A stretch of DNA of 64,000 nucleotides, taken from assembly GCF_932526225.1 (NCBI RefSeq), contig NC_064043.1, positions 620,001 to 684,000 on the forward strand, written 5' to 3'. A model generated the notes under the pieces. The model had not been told where the DNA came from and made no database searches. It was given only the letters and a program-made list of their open reading frames with translations. The position numbers were made by a program, and so were the translations under genes. Of the stretch, positions 37,755-51,018 are shown one piece after another. The stretch is from Nematostella vectensis (lineage: Eukaryota; Cnidaria; Anthozoa; Actiniaria; Edwardsiidae). Every line of letters begins with the position of its first letter. The stretch's first letter is position 1.

Positions 37755-37947
37755 AGGATTTCCTAAGAATTTCCTAAGAGTTCCTAAATTGTAGAATGCT
37801 TCAAATCTTCTTCCTAAGATTTTCTTGTCCAAATTATTCCGATTTTCTGGTCTACTGCTTATACTAGGAAATCCTAGGAATTTTCAGGAAGTTTAATCAT
37901 ATTTTGTTGTTTTGATCGAACTTAGGAAATCTTAGGAAACTCCTAGG
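37755..37947. repeat. Palindromic TTCCTAAG/CTTAGGAA cluster nested in TIR transposon
   Basis: Starts aggatttcctaagaatttcc and ends with the near-inverse cttaggaaatcttaggaaac plus tcctagg. Further copies of the word in both orientations lie between. The 193-bp interval may be a small nested inverted-repeat element. No target duplication is obvious. Confidence 0.4.
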
Positions 37948-38104
37948 CACAGGGTAGAGTTTTTTGTCTCAACAATAAAAACGATAAATTATTATTTTTA
38001 TCTGTTGTCTTATATAATAAAGACTATCGTTTTCCTTCTTAAATTCAGCTAATTCAGAGTAAAAAAACAACTCGCTTTATTTTATATATTTGGTGTGGTT
38101 TGTT

Positions 38105-38540
38105 ACTGCTCTAAAAAGATACAGCTGGAGTAAAAACTACTCTTTCAACACGAGATAGCTGGAGTAGTTTTTACTCTTCAAAACCTACCCCCTCAAAGGA
38201 GTACTTTTTTACTCCATTTCTTGACAATCTGGAGTAAAAATAACTCTTTTCACTTCAGATAGTTGGAGTAGCTTTTACTCTGCTAAAATTACCCCCCAGA
38301 AAAGAGTACTTTTTACTCCATTATTTGACCAACAAGAGTGAAAATCACTCTTTTTCTAATAAACATTCGATACTAATTCTCAGAGTAAAACTTACTCCGT
38401 TAAGGGAGTAAACAAAAAAAAAATACTCCTCAGTGGAGTAGTTTTTACTCCAATAAAGGAGTTCAAATTACTCCTTTAAAAGTACTCCATCGCAAAGAGT
38501 AGTTTTTACTCTCTGAGTGGAGTAAAAATAACTCCCTGAA
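38105..38540. repeat. Right subterminal GGAGTA/TACTCC array
   Basis: Repeated blocks of about 112 bp: ctggagtaaaaa, actctttcaacacgagatag or actcttttcacttcagatag, ttggagtag, ttttactc, tacccccc, agtactttttactcca. More GGAGTA words follow in both orientations up to the terminal repeat. Confidence 0.75.
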
Positions 38541-38550
38541 ACTAACAGTG

Positions 38551-38552
38551 TA
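38551..38552. repeat. TA target duplication, right copy
   Basis: TA precedes tttgggcgtcttggg, restoring the satellite sequence. Confidence 0.85.
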
Positions 38553-39184
38553 TTTGGGCGTCTTGGGTCCCTTGGGGATTCGCCATGCGCACGGGCGCAT
38601 CTCTTTTATTGTGTACATGACATCAAATTAGCGAAGAAAAAAGACACTGTTTTGGTATCATGTGAAAAGCATAAAATAAATAGAAATGAAGACGTAAGGG
38701 GGGAGAATATTGACATATTCATATTAGAATATTGACAAAATCCGCAATATTGTCTACGCTGACTAAGTAAAGCTGTATTTTACTTTAAAGGGGCAGCAGC
38801 ATAGTACTGCGCATGTCTGGAGTCAGTGTTTATTGTAGGCTTTTAAGTGTCTACAAACAGTTGAACTTTTTAAAAGCTGTGAATACCTTATTAAATAATA
38901 TGCAATATTATATTGAAAACTATGTTAATTGACAGTTTGTGGTAATTTTTTTTGTTTTGTTTAAAGTCTTCCTCATGTACCAAAAGCTCATAAGTCAGTA
39001 TTAGAATTTCACTGAAGTTCATTTTGTCAGGGCTCTAGAGCTATTTCAAATCTCTTAACCATGACACTCCCCTTTTAAAGGAAAGTAAAAAAAATCAAAA
39101 TTGTTGGTGGAGGTCTCTGTTGTGTTTGTTTTCTTTTTAGTTTTGTTCTATTATTATTATTATTTTCTTTTTTAGAGGGGGAGG

Positions 39185-41138
39185 GGAATTCAGCTAAAAA
39201 TAGCCAAGGGTCAATTCAAGCAACTAGTACAAAAGATGTTTTTTGCAGTCCTTTATTCAATATATTCAAGGTTATCATTCAATTCTGTTGTTTGACTGCA
39301 TATATATATATATATTTTCTTTCTTTTCATTACCAGTTCTATATGTGTAAGTGGTGACCATAGCTATGATTACTATTATTTAGAATAATTTTTTACCTAC
39401 TAACAGAAAACAACTTGATTGCAAAACACTTACTGTAGGGCACTCGATATTAGGCATTACTTCCATGTGGATGTAAGGTTGAAATGTCAAAACCTTCATT
39501 AACCCGTGAACTACGCTTTAGCGTATTACACTTTGTTGTGATCTGATTCTATTGTTCTTTTTTTGTGTTTTACTAACTATTACCGTTTAACTATCACACT
39601 TTGTTTCACGGGTTAATGAAAACCACTCTAATTACTTACAGTAGTTCTTTTTTAATATTATCATTTACTTGTATAATTTAGATGAGCAATACATATTTCT
39701 TTATGGCTTTGTAGAGCTCATCTCGTTCCTCATAAATAACAAACAAAATGAAGTTGGTTCTTATTTTGGTGCAAAGGAATCTACAGTAGTTTTCTAATCA
39801 GATAAATGTTTTTCTTTTAACACTCACCTGTTATTTCAACAGACTTACTTGAGTTTGCTTGTCTCAGAAATAGACCTTGCTTAATAAACAAATATATCTT
39901 ACAAACTTATTTAATAATAGGTAACAACTGCAATATTGTATGAAGAGAGTGCCCCTCCCTTCCCCCTGCTATTGTTGACATTATGCTCAATAAACTGTTA
40001 CCTCTCCCCTCTCCACCAGTTAAGCATTCTATGTATGCTTCCCTGTACAAAATGCGCCCCTTCAAATAGAACATTAAAGTTCACATACTTGTTTACTTAC
40101 TCAAACTCTTTGCTTTGTGTTTTTTGTTAACTTCCTAGGAACAAATTGAATACATATAATCAAGCTTATTTTGCAAACTCACTTTTTTATTATTTTTGCG
40201 CAAAACCAATCAGGATTAGGGGGGTCAAGCACAAAGAAAAAAAAAACGAATTAAAAAAAAGCCCAATGGCCTGGGATCGAACCAGGTCTGAAGCACAAAA
40301 CGGAAACCATACATACGGATTACCCAATCGGTATGGCAGCACAAGGCTTTTACGGAAGGCTGTAAAGAACCCGAAGGCCCCAAGCACCGATATTTCCGAG
40401 CGAATATGCTGTACAACACTCTTGCAAGGTTATCCCAACCCGCGCATTAATGGGGAGGACAATAACCAGGATCCCAGGCCTGTAATACGGTTACGCCACG
40501 CACAGCTCGCCGAGATTGTGGATGACAAAAAATAGAGGTCTATTTGGGCGTCTTGGGTCCCTTGGGGACTCGCCATGCGCACGGGCGAATCTCTTTTATT
40601 GTGTACATGACATCAAATTAGCGAAGAAAAGAGACGCTGTTTTGGTATCATGTGAAAAGCATAAAATAAATAGAAATAAAGACGTAAGGGGGGAGAATAT
40701 TGACATATTCATATTAGAATATTCACAAAATCCGCAATATTGTCTACGCTGACTAAGTAAAGCTGTATTTTACTTTAAAGGGGCAGCAGCATAGTACTGC
40801 GCATGTCTGGAGTCAGTGTTTATTGTAGGCTTTTAAGTGTCTACAAACAGTTGAACTTTTTAAAAGCTGTCAATACCTTATTAAATAATATGCAATATTA
40901 TATTGAAAACTATGTTAATGGACAGTTTGTGGTCATTTTTTTTGTTTTGTTTAAAGTCTGCCACATGTACCAAAAGCTCATAAGTCAGTATTAGAATTTC
41001 ACTGAAGTTCACTGTGTCAGGGCTCTAGAGGTATTGCAAATCTCTTAACCATGACACTCCCCTTTTAAAGGAAAGTAAAAAAAATCAAAATTGTTGGTGG
41101 GGGTCTCTGTTGTGTTTGTTTTCTTTTTAGTTTTGTTC

Positions 41139-41196
<58 letters not shown>

Positions 41197-41216
41197 TTCT
41201 TTTTTAGAGGGGGAGG
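39185..41216 (+). repeat. 2-kb satellite unit S18
   Basis: Unit of 2032 bp, lengthened by a (TTA)n run of about 59 bp at 41139-41197. The tRNA-like region has gaaccaggtctg, a change next to the B box. Confidence 0.95.
41139..41197 (+). repeat. Expanded (TTA)n microsatellite
   Basis: About 59 bp of TTA in S18, at the same position as the expansion in S15. Confidence 0.92.
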
Positions 41217-42890
41217 GGAATTCAGCTAAAAATAGCCAAGGGTCAATTCAAGCAACTAGTACAAAAGATGTTTTTTTGCAGTCCTTTATTCAATATATTC
41301 AAGGTCATCATGCAATTCTGTTGTTTGACTGCATATATATATATATATATTTTCTTTCTTTTCATTACAAGTTCTATATGTGTAAGTGTATTATCATTTA
41401 CTTGTATAATTTAGATGAGCAATACATATTTCTTTATGGCTTTGTAGAGCTCATCTCGTTCCTCATAAATAACAAACAAAATGAAGTTTGTTCTTTTTTT
41501 GGTGCAAAGGAATCTACAGTAGTTTTCTAATCAGATAATTGTTTTTCTTTTAACACTCACCTGTTATTTCAACAGCCTTACTTGAGTTTGCTTGTCTCAG
41601 AAATAGACCTTGCTTAATAAACAAAGACATGTTACAAACTTATATTTAATAATAGGTAACAACTGCAAAATTGTATGAAGAGAGTGCCCCTCTCTTCCCC
41701 CTGCTATTGTTGAAATTATGCTCAATAAACTTTAACCTCTTCCCTCTCCACCAGTTAAGCATTCTATGTATGCTTCCCTGTACAAAATGCACCCCTTCAA
41801 ATAGAACATTAAAGTTCACATACTTGTTTACTTCCTCAAACTCTTTGCTTTGTGTTTTTTGTTAACTTCCTAGGAACAAATTGAATACATATAATCAATA
41901 AATCTAGCAAGCTTATTTTGCAAACTCACTTTTTTTATTATTTTTGCGCAAAACCTATCAGGATGAAGGGAGTCCAGCACAAAGAAAAAAAAACGAATTA
42001 AAAAAAAAAGCCCATTGGCCTGGGATCGAACCCGGTCTGAAGAACAAAACGGAAACCATACATACGGATTACCCAATCGGTATGGCAGCACAAGGCTTTT
42101 ACGGAAGGCTGTAAAGAACCCGAAGGCCCCAAGCACCGATATTTCCGAGCGAATATGCTGTACAACACTCTTGCAAGGTTATCCCAACCCGCGCATTAAT
42201 GGGGAGGACAATAACCAGGATCCCAGGCCTGTAATACGGTTACGCCACGCACAGCTCGCCGAGATTGTGGATGACAAAAAATAGAGGTCTATTTGGGCGT
42301 CTTGGGTCCCTTGGGGACTCGCCATGCGCACGGGCGCATCTCTTTTATTGTGTACATGACATCAAATTAGCGAAGAAAAAAGACGCTGTTTTGGCATCAT
42401 GTGAAAAGCATAAAATAAATAGAAATAAAGACGTAAGGGGGGAGAATATTGACATATTCATATTAGAATATTGACAAGATCCGCAATATTGTCTACGCTG
42501 ACTAAGTAAAGCTGTATTTTACTTTAAAGGGGCAGCAACATAGTACTGCGCATGTCTGGAGTCAGTGTTTATTACAGGCTTTTAAGTGTCAACAAACAGT
42601 TGAACTTTTTAAAAGCTGTCAATACCTTATTAAATAATATGCAATATTATATTGAAAACTATGTTAATGGACAGTTTGTGGTCATTTTTTTTGTTTTGTT
42701 TAAAGTCTGCCACATGTACCAAAAGCTCATAAGTCAGTATTAGAAGTTCACTGAAGTTCACTGTGTCAGGGATCTAGAGGTATTGCAAATCTCTTAACCA
42801 TGACACTCCCCTTTTAAAGGAAAGTAAAAAAAAAAATTAAAATTGTTGGTGGGGGTCTCTGTTGTGTTTGTTTTCTTTTTAGTTTTATTC

Positions 42891-42924
<34 letters not shown>

Positions 42925-42944
42925 TTCTTTTTTAGAGGGGGAAG
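41217..42944 (+). repeat. 2-kb satellite unit S19 with internal deletion
   Basis: Short unit of 1728 bp. Near 41388, gtgtaagtg is joined directly to tattatcatttac. About 300 bp is lost, including the whole piggyBac-like MITE candidate. Confidence 0.95.
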
Positions 42945-44943
42945 GGAATTCAGCTAAAAATAGCCAAGGGTCAATTCAAGCAACTAGTACAAAAGATGTT
43001 TTTTTGCAGTCCTTTATTCAATATATTCAAGGTTATCATGCAATTCTGTTGTTTGACTGCATATATATATTTTTTTTCTTTCTTTTCATTACAAGTTCTA
43101 TATGTGTAAGTGGTGACCATAGCTATGATTACTATAATTTAGAATAATTTTTTACCTACTAAAAGAAAACAACTTGACTGCAAAACACTTACTGTAGGGC
43201 ACTCGATATTAGGCATTACTTTCATGTGGATGTTAGGTTGAAATGTCAAAACCTTCATTAACCCGTGAACTACGCTTTAGCGTAATACACTTTGTTGTGA
43301 TCTGATTCTATTGTTCTTTTTTGTGTTTTACTAACTATTACCGTTTAACTTTCACACTTTGTTTCACGGGTTAATGAAAACCACTCTAATTACTTACAGT
43401 AATTCTTTTTTAATATTATTATTTACTTGTATAATTTAGATGAGCAATACATATTTCTTCTTGGCCTTGTAGAGCTCATCTCGTTCCTCATAAATAACAA
43501 ATAAAATGAAGTTTGATCTTATTTGGTGCAAAGGAATCTACATTAGTTTTCTAATCAGATAATTGTTTTTTTTAACACGCACCTGTTATTTCAACAGCTC
43601 TTACTTGAGTTTGCTTGTCTCAGAAATAGACCTTGCTTAATAAACAAAGACATGTTACAAACTTATTTAATAATAGGTAACAACTGCAATATTGTATGAA
43701 GAAAGTGACCCTCTCTTCCCCCTGCTATTGTTGAAATTATGCTCAATAAACTTTAACCTCTTCACTCTCCACCAGTTAAGCATTCTATGTATGCTTCCCT
43801 GTACAAAATTCGCCACTTCAAATAGAACATTAAAGTTCACATACTTGTTTACTTCCTCAAACTCTTTGCTTTGTGTTTTTTGTTAACTTCCTAGGAACAA
43901 ATTGAATACATATAATCAATAAATCTAGCAAGCTTATTTTGCAAACTCACTTTTTTTTATTATTTTTGCGCAAAACCTCTCAGGATTAAGGGGGTCCAGC
44001 ACAAAGAAAAAACAACGAATTAAAAAAAAAGCCCATTGGCCTGGGATCGAACCCGGTCTGAAGAACAAAACGGAAACCATACATACGGATTGCCCAATCG
44101 GTATGGCAGCACAAGGCTTTTACGTAAGGCTGTAAAGAACCCGAAGGCCCCAAGCACCGATATTTCCGAGCGAATATGCTGTACAACACTCTTGCAAGGT
44201 TATCCCAACCCGCGCATTAATGGGGAGGACAATAACCAGGATCCCAGGCCTGTAATACGGTTACGCCACGCACAGCTCGCCGAGATTGTGGATGACAAAA
44301 AATAGAGGTCTATTTGGGCGTCTTGGGTCCCTTGGGGACTCGCCATGCGCACGGGCGAATCTCTTTTATTGTGTACATGACATCAAATTAGCGAAGAAAA
44401 AAGACGCTGTTTTGGTATCATGTGAAAAGCATAAAATAAATAGAAATAAAGACGTAAGGGGGGAGAATATTGACATATTCATATTAGAATATTGACAAAA
44501 TCCGCAAAATTGTCTACGCTGACTAAGTAAAGCTGTACTTGACTTTAAAGGGGCAGCAGCATAGTACTGCGCATGTCTGGAGTCAGTGATTATTGTAGGC
44601 TTTTAAGTGTCTACAAACAGTTGAACTTTTTAAAAGCTGTCAATACTTTATTAAATAATATGCAATATTATATTGAAAGCTATGTTAATTGACAGTTTGT
44701 GGTTATTTTTTTGTTTTTTTAAAGTCTGCCACATGTACCAAAAGCTCATAAGTCAGTATTAGAATTTCACTGAAGTTCATTGTGTCAGGGCTCTAGAGCT
44801 ATTGCAAATCTCTTAAACATGACACTCCCCCTTTAAAGGAAAGTAAAAAAAAATCAAAATTGTTGGTAGGGGTCTTTGTTGTGTTTGTTTTCTTTTTAGT
44901 TTTGTTCTATTATTATTATTATTTTCTTTTTTAGAGGGGGAGG
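42945..44943 (+). repeat. 2-kb satellite unit S20
   Basis: Full unit of 1999 bp. It carries the divergent middle haplotype (cttcttggccttg, aacacgcacctg) and ctagcaagctt with ggtccagcac before the tRNA-like module. Confidence 0.95.
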
Positions 44944-46927
44944 GGAATTCAGCTAAAAATAGCCAAGGGTCAATTCAAGCAACTAGTACAAAAGATGTTT
45001 TTTTGCAGTCCTTTATTCAATATATTCAAGGTTATCATGCAATTCTGTTGTTTGACTGCACATATATATTTTTTCTTTCTTTTCATTACAAGTTCTATAT
45101 GTGTAAGTGGTGACCATAGCTATGATTACTATTATTAATAATAATTTTTTACCTACTAACAGAAAACAACTTGACTGCAAAACACTTACTGTAGGGCACT
45201 CGATATTAGGCATTACTTTCATGTGGATGTAAGGTTGAAATGTCAACACCTTCATTAACCCGTGAACTACGCTTTAGCGTATTACACTTTGTTGTGATCT
45301 GATTCTATTGTTCTTTTTGTGTTTTACTAACTATTACCGTTTAACTATCACACTTTGTTTCACGGTTTAATGAAAACAACTCTAATTACTTACAGTAGTT
45401 CTTTTTTAATATTATCATTTACTTGTATAATTTAGATGAGCAATACATATTTCTTTATGGCTTTGTAGAGCTCATCTCGTTCCTCATAAATAACAAACAA
45501 AATGAAGTTTGTTCTTATTTTGGTGCAAAGGAATCTACAGTAGTTTTTTAATCAGATAAATGTTTTTCTTTTAACACTCACCTGTTATTTCAACAGCCTT
45601 ACTTGAGTTTGCTTGTCTCAGAAATAGACCTTGCTTAATAAACAAATATATCTTACAAACTTATTTAATAATAGGTAACAACTGCAATATTGTATGAAGA
45701 GAGTGCCCCTCCCTTCCCCCTGCTATTGTTGACATTATGCTCAATAAACTGTTACCTCTTCCCTCTCCACCAGTTAAGCATTCTATGTATGCTTCCCTGT
45801 ACAAAATGCGCCCCTTCAAATAGAACATTAAAGTTCACATACTTGTTTACTTCCTCAAACTCTTTGCTTTGTGTTTTTTGTTAACTTCCTAGGAACAAAT
45901 TGAATACATATAATCAAGCTTATTTTGCAAACTCACTTTTTTTATTATTTTTGCGCAAAACCAATCAGGATTAGGGGGGTCAAGCACAAAGAAAGAAAAC
46001 GAATAAAAAAAAAGCCCATTGGCCTGGGATCGAACCCGGTCTGAAGAACAAAACGGAAACCATACATACGGATTACCCAATCGGTATGGCAGCACAAGGC
46101 TTTTACGGAAGGCTGTAAAGAACCCGAAGGCCCCAAGCACCGATATTTCCGAGCGAATATGCTGTACAACACTCTTGCAAGGTTATCCCAACCCGCGCAT
46201 TAATGGGGAGGACAATAACCAGGATCCCAGGCCTGTAATACGGTTACGCCACGCACAGCTCGCCGAGATTGTGGATGACAAAAAATAGAGGTCTATTTGG
46301 GCGTCTTGGGTCCCTTGGGGACTCGCCATGCGCACGGGCGCATCTCTTTTATTGTGTACACGACATCAAATTAGCGAAGAAAAAAGACGCTGTTTTGGTA
46401 TCATGTGAAAATCATAAAATAAATAGAAATAAGACGTAAGGGGGGAGAATATTGACATATTCATATTAGAATATTGACAAAATCCGCAATATTGTCTACG
46501 CTGACTAAGTAAAGCTGTATTTTACTTTAAAGGGGCAGCAGCATAGTACTGCGCATGTCTGGAGTCAGTGTTTATTGTAGGCTTTTAAGTGTCTACAAAC
46601 AGTTGAACTTTTTAAAAGCTGTCAATACCTTATAAAATAATATGCAATATTATATTGAAAACTATGTTAATGGACAGTTTGTGGTCATTTTTTTTGTTTT
46701 GTTTAAAGTCTCCCACATGTACCAAAAGCTCATAAGTTAGTACTAGAATTTCACTGAAGTTCATTGTGTCAGGGCTCTAGAGCTATTGCAAATCTCTTAA
46801 ACATGACACTCAACCTTTAAAGAAAAGTAAATAAAAATCAAAACTGTTGGTGGGGGTCTCTGTTGTGTTTGTTTTCTTTTTAGTTTTGTTCTATTATTAT
46901 TATTATTTTCTTTTTTAGAGGGGGAAG
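44944..46927 (+). repeat. 2-kb satellite unit S21
   Basis: Full unit of 1984 bp. One base is missing in the usual aataaagacgtaagg near 46430 (aataagacg), and cactcaacc replaces cactcccc near 46808. Confidence 0.95.
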
Positions 46928-48898
46928 GGATATCAGCTAAAAATAGCCAAGGGTCAATTCAAGCAACTAGTACAAAAGATGTTTTTTTGCAGTCCTTTAT
47001 TCAATATATTCAAGGTTATCATGCAATTCTGTTGTTTGACTGCATATATATATATTTTTTTTCTTTCTTTTCATTACAAGTTCTATATGTGTAAGTGGTG
47101 ACCATAGCTATGATTACTATAATTTAGAATTTTTTTTTACCTACTAAAAGAAAACAACTTGACTGCAAAACTCTTACTGTAGGGCACTCGATATTAGGCA
47201 TTACTTTCATGTGGATGTAAGGTTGAAATGTCAAAACCTTCATTAACCCGTGAACTACGCTTTAGCGTAATACACTTTGTTGTGATCTGATTCTATTGTT
47301 CTTTTTTGTGTTTTACTAACTATTACCGTTTAACTATCACACTTTGTTTCACAGGTTAATGAAAACCACTCTAATTACTTACAGTAATTCTTTTTTAATA
47401 TTATTATTTACTTGTATAATTTAGATGAGCAATACATATTTCTTCTTGGCCTTGTAGAGCTCATCTCGTTCCTCATAAATAACAAACAAAATGAAGTTTG
47501 TTCTTATTTGGTGCAAAGGAATCTACATTAGTTTTCTAATCAGATAATTGTTTTTTTTAACACGCACCTGTTATTTGAACAGCTCTTACTTGAGTTTGCT
47601 TGTCTAAGAAATAGACCTTGCTTAATAAACAAAGACATGTTACAAACTTATTCAATAATAGGTAACAACTGCAATATTGTATGAAGAGAGTGCCCCTCTC
47701 TTCCCCCTGCTATTGTTGAAATTATGCTCAATAAACTTTTACCTCTTCCCTCTCCACCAGTTAAGCATTCTATGTATGCTTCCCTGTACAAAATGCGCCC
47801 CTTCAAATAGAACATTAAAGTTCACATACTTGTTTACTTCCTCAAACTCTTTGCTTTGTGTTTTTTGTTAACTTCCTAGGAACAAATTGAATACATATAA
47901 TCAATAAATCTAGCAAGCTTATTTTGCAAACTCACTTTTTTTATTATTTTTGCGCAAAACCTATCAGGATTAAGGGGGTCCAGCACAAAGAAAAAACAAC
48001 GAATAAAAAAAAAAAAAAGCCCATTGGCCTGGGATCGAACCCGGTCTGAAGAACAAAACGGAAACAATACATACGGATTACCCAATCGGTATGGCAGCAC
48101 AAGGCTTTTGCGTAAGGCTGTAAAGAACCCGAAGGCCCCAAGCACCGATATTTCCGAGCGAATATGCTGTACAACACTCTTGCAAGGTTATCCCAACCCG
48201 CGCATTAATGGGGAGGACAATAACCAGGATCCCAGGCCTGTAATACGGTTACGCCACGCACAGCTCGCCGAGATTGTGGATGACAAAAAATAGAGGTCTA
48301 TTTGGGCGTCTTGGGTCCCTTGGGGACTCGCCATGCGCACGGGCGCATCTCTTTTATTGTGTACATGACATCAAATTAGCGAAGAAAAAAAACGCTGTTT
48401 TGGTATCATGTGAAAAGCATAAAATAAATAGAAATAAAGACGTAAGGGGGGAGAATATTGACATATTCATATTAGAATATTCACAAAATCCGCTATATTG
48501 TCTACGCTGACTAAGTAAAGCTGTATTTTACTTTAAAGGGGCAGCAGCATAGTACTGCGCATGTCTGGAGTCAGTGTTTATTGTAGGCTTTTGAGTGTCT
48601 ACAAACAATTGAACTTTTTAAAAGCTGTCAATACCTTATTAAATAATATGCAATATTATATTGAAAACTATGTTAATGGACAGTTTGTGGTCATTTTTTT
48701 TTGTTTTGTTTAAAGTCTGCCACATGTACCAAAAGGCTCATAAGTCAGTATTAGAATTTCACTGAAGTTCACTGTGTCAGGGCTCTAGAGGTATTGCAAA
48801 TCTCTTAACCATGACACTCCCTTTTTAAAGGAAAGTAAAAAAAATCAAAATTGTTGGTGGGGGTCTCTGTTGTGTTTGTTTTCTTTTTAGTTTTGTTC

Positions 48899-48929
<31 letters not shown>

Positions 48930-48949
48930 TTCTTTTTTAGAGGGGGAAG
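46928..48949 (+). repeat. 2-kb satellite unit S22
   Basis: Full unit of 2022 bp. The EcoRI landmark is mutated to ggatatcag at its start. The middle is the divergent haplotype of S14, S17 and S20. The A-run beside the tRNA-like module is long. Confidence 0.95.
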
Positions 48950-49062
48950 GGAATTCAGCTAAAAATAGCCAAGGGTCAATTCAAGCAACTAGTACAAAAG
49001 ATGTTTTTTTGCAGTCCTTTATTCAATATATTCAAGGTTATCATGCAATTCTGTTGTTTGAC

Positions 49063-49152
<90 letters not shown>

Positions 49153-51018
49153 CTTTCTTTTCATTACAAGTTCTATATGTGTAAGTGGTGACCATAGCTA
49201 TGATTACTATTATTTAGAATATTTTTTTACCTACTAACAGAAAACAACTTGACTGCCAAACACTTACTGTAGGGCACTCGATATTAGGCATTACTTTCAT
49301 GTGGATGTAAGGTTGAAATGTCAACACCTTCATTAACCCGTGAACTAGGCTTTAGCGTATTACACTTTGTTGTGATCTGATTCTATTGTTCTTTTTTGTG
49401 TTTTACTAACTATTACCGTTTAACTATCACACTTTGTTTCACGGTTTAATGAAAACAACTCTAATTACTTACAGTAGTTCTTTTTTAATATTATCATTTA
49501 CTTGTATAATTTAGATGAGCAATACATATTTCTTTATGGCTTTGTAGAGCTCATCTCGTTCCTCATAAATAACAAACAAAATGAAGTTTGTTCTTATTTT
49601 GGTGCAAAGGAATCTACAGTAGTTTTCTAATCAGATAAATGTTTTTCTTTTAACACTCACCTGTTATTTCAACAGCCTTACTTGAGTTTGCTTGTCTCAG
49701 AAATAGACCTTGCTTAATAAACAAATATATCTTACAAACTTATTTAATAATAGGTAACAACTGCAATATTGTATGAAGAGAGTGCCCCTCCCTTCCCCCT
49801 GCTATTGTTGACATTATGCTCAATTAACTGTTACCTCTTCCCTCTCCACCAGTTAAGCATTCTATGTATGCTTCCCTGTACAAAATGCGCCCCTTCAAAT
49901 AGAACATTAAAGTTCACATACTTGTTTACTTCCTCAAACTCTTTGCTTTGTGTTTTTTGTTAACTTCCTAGGAAAAAATTGAATACATATAATCAAGCTT
50001 ATTTTGCAAACTCACTTTTTTTTATTATTTTTGCGCAAAACCAATCAGGATTAGGGGGGTCAAGCACAAAGAAAGAAAACGAATAAAAAAAAGCCCATTG
50101 GCCTGGGATCGAACCCGGTCTGAAGAACAAAACGGAAACCATACATACGGATTACCCAATCGGTATGGCAGCACAAGGCTTTTACGGAAGGCTGTAAAGA
50201 ACCCGAAGGCCCCAAGCACCGATATTTCCGAGCGAATATGCTGTACAACACTCTTGCAAGGTTATCCCAACCCGCGCATTAATGGGGAGGACAATAACCA
50301 GGAACCCAGGCCTGTAATACGGTTACGCCACGCACAGCTCGCCGAGATTGTGGATGACAAAAAATAGAGGTCTATTTGGGCGTCTTGGGTCCCTTGGGGA
50401 CTCGCCATGCGCACGGGCGCATCTCTTTTATTGTGTACATGACATCAAATTAGCGAAGAAAAAAAACGCTGTTTTGGTATCATGTGAAAAGCATAAAATA
50501 AATAGAAATAAAGACGTAAGGGGGGAGAATATTGACATATTCATATTAGAATATTCACAAAATCCGCAATATTGTCTACGCTGACTAAGTAAAGCTGTAT
50601 TTTACTTTAAAGGGGCAGCAGCATAGTACTGCGCATGTCTGGAGTCAGTGTTTATTGTAGGCTTTTAAGTGTCTACAAACAGTTGAACTTTTTAAAAGCT
50701 ATCAATACCTTATTAAATAATATGCAATATTATATTGAAAACTATGTTAATGGACAGTTTGTGGTCATTTTTTTTTTGTTTTGTTTAAAGTCTGCCACAT
50801 GTACCAAAAGGCTCATAAGTCAATATTAGCATTTCACTGAAGTTCACTGTGTCAGGGCTCTAGAGGTATTGCAAATCTCTTAACCATGACACTCCCTTTT
50901 TAAAGGAAAGTAAAAAAAATCAAAATTGTTGGTGGGGGTCTCTGTTGTGTTTGTTTTCTTTTTAGTTTTGTTCTTTTATTATTATTATTATTATTATTTT
51001 CTTTTTTAGAGGGGGAAG
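48950..51018 (+). repeat. 2-kb satellite unit S23
   Basis: Full unit of 2069 bp. It is lengthened by an (AT)n run of 84 bp at 49066-49149, against roughly 10-25 bp in most units. Confidence 0.95.
49066..49149 (+). repeat. Expanded (AT)n microsatellite
   Basis: 84 bp of pure AT in S23, where sister units have roughly 10-25 bp. The Ile-Tyr frames across it are artefacts. Confidence 0.95.

Larger units (their letters stand above)
35883..38550. mobile_element. Non-autonomous TIR DNA transposon with GGAGTA subterminal arrays
   Basis: A 2668-bp insertion in satellite unit S17. The ends are CACTGTTAGTTTCAG and its exact inverse, extending to 20 bp with one mismatch, and the target duplication is TA. 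Both subterminal regions (about 35905-36290 and 38105-38545) are packed with GGAGTAaaaa / TACTCC words in both orientations, partly as diverged tandem copies of about 110-135 bp. The middle is AT-rich with one GC-richer patch at 37330-37470. There is no transposase frame. The TA duplication is compatible with Tc1/mariner, ISL2EU or related superfamilies, but the CACTG ends do not let me name one. Confidence 0.88.
34520..39184 (+). repeat. 2-kb satellite unit S17, split by TIR transposon
   Basis: One unit interrupted at 35881-38552 by the GGAGTA transposon. Without it the unit is about 1995 bp. The front is like S3 (aaggtacaattc), then the divergent haplotype seen in S14, S20 and S22. Confidence 0.94.

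Noticed and set aside
48976-49237. Ile-Tyr repeat frames on both strands
   Set aside because: Translation of the expanded AT microsatellite.
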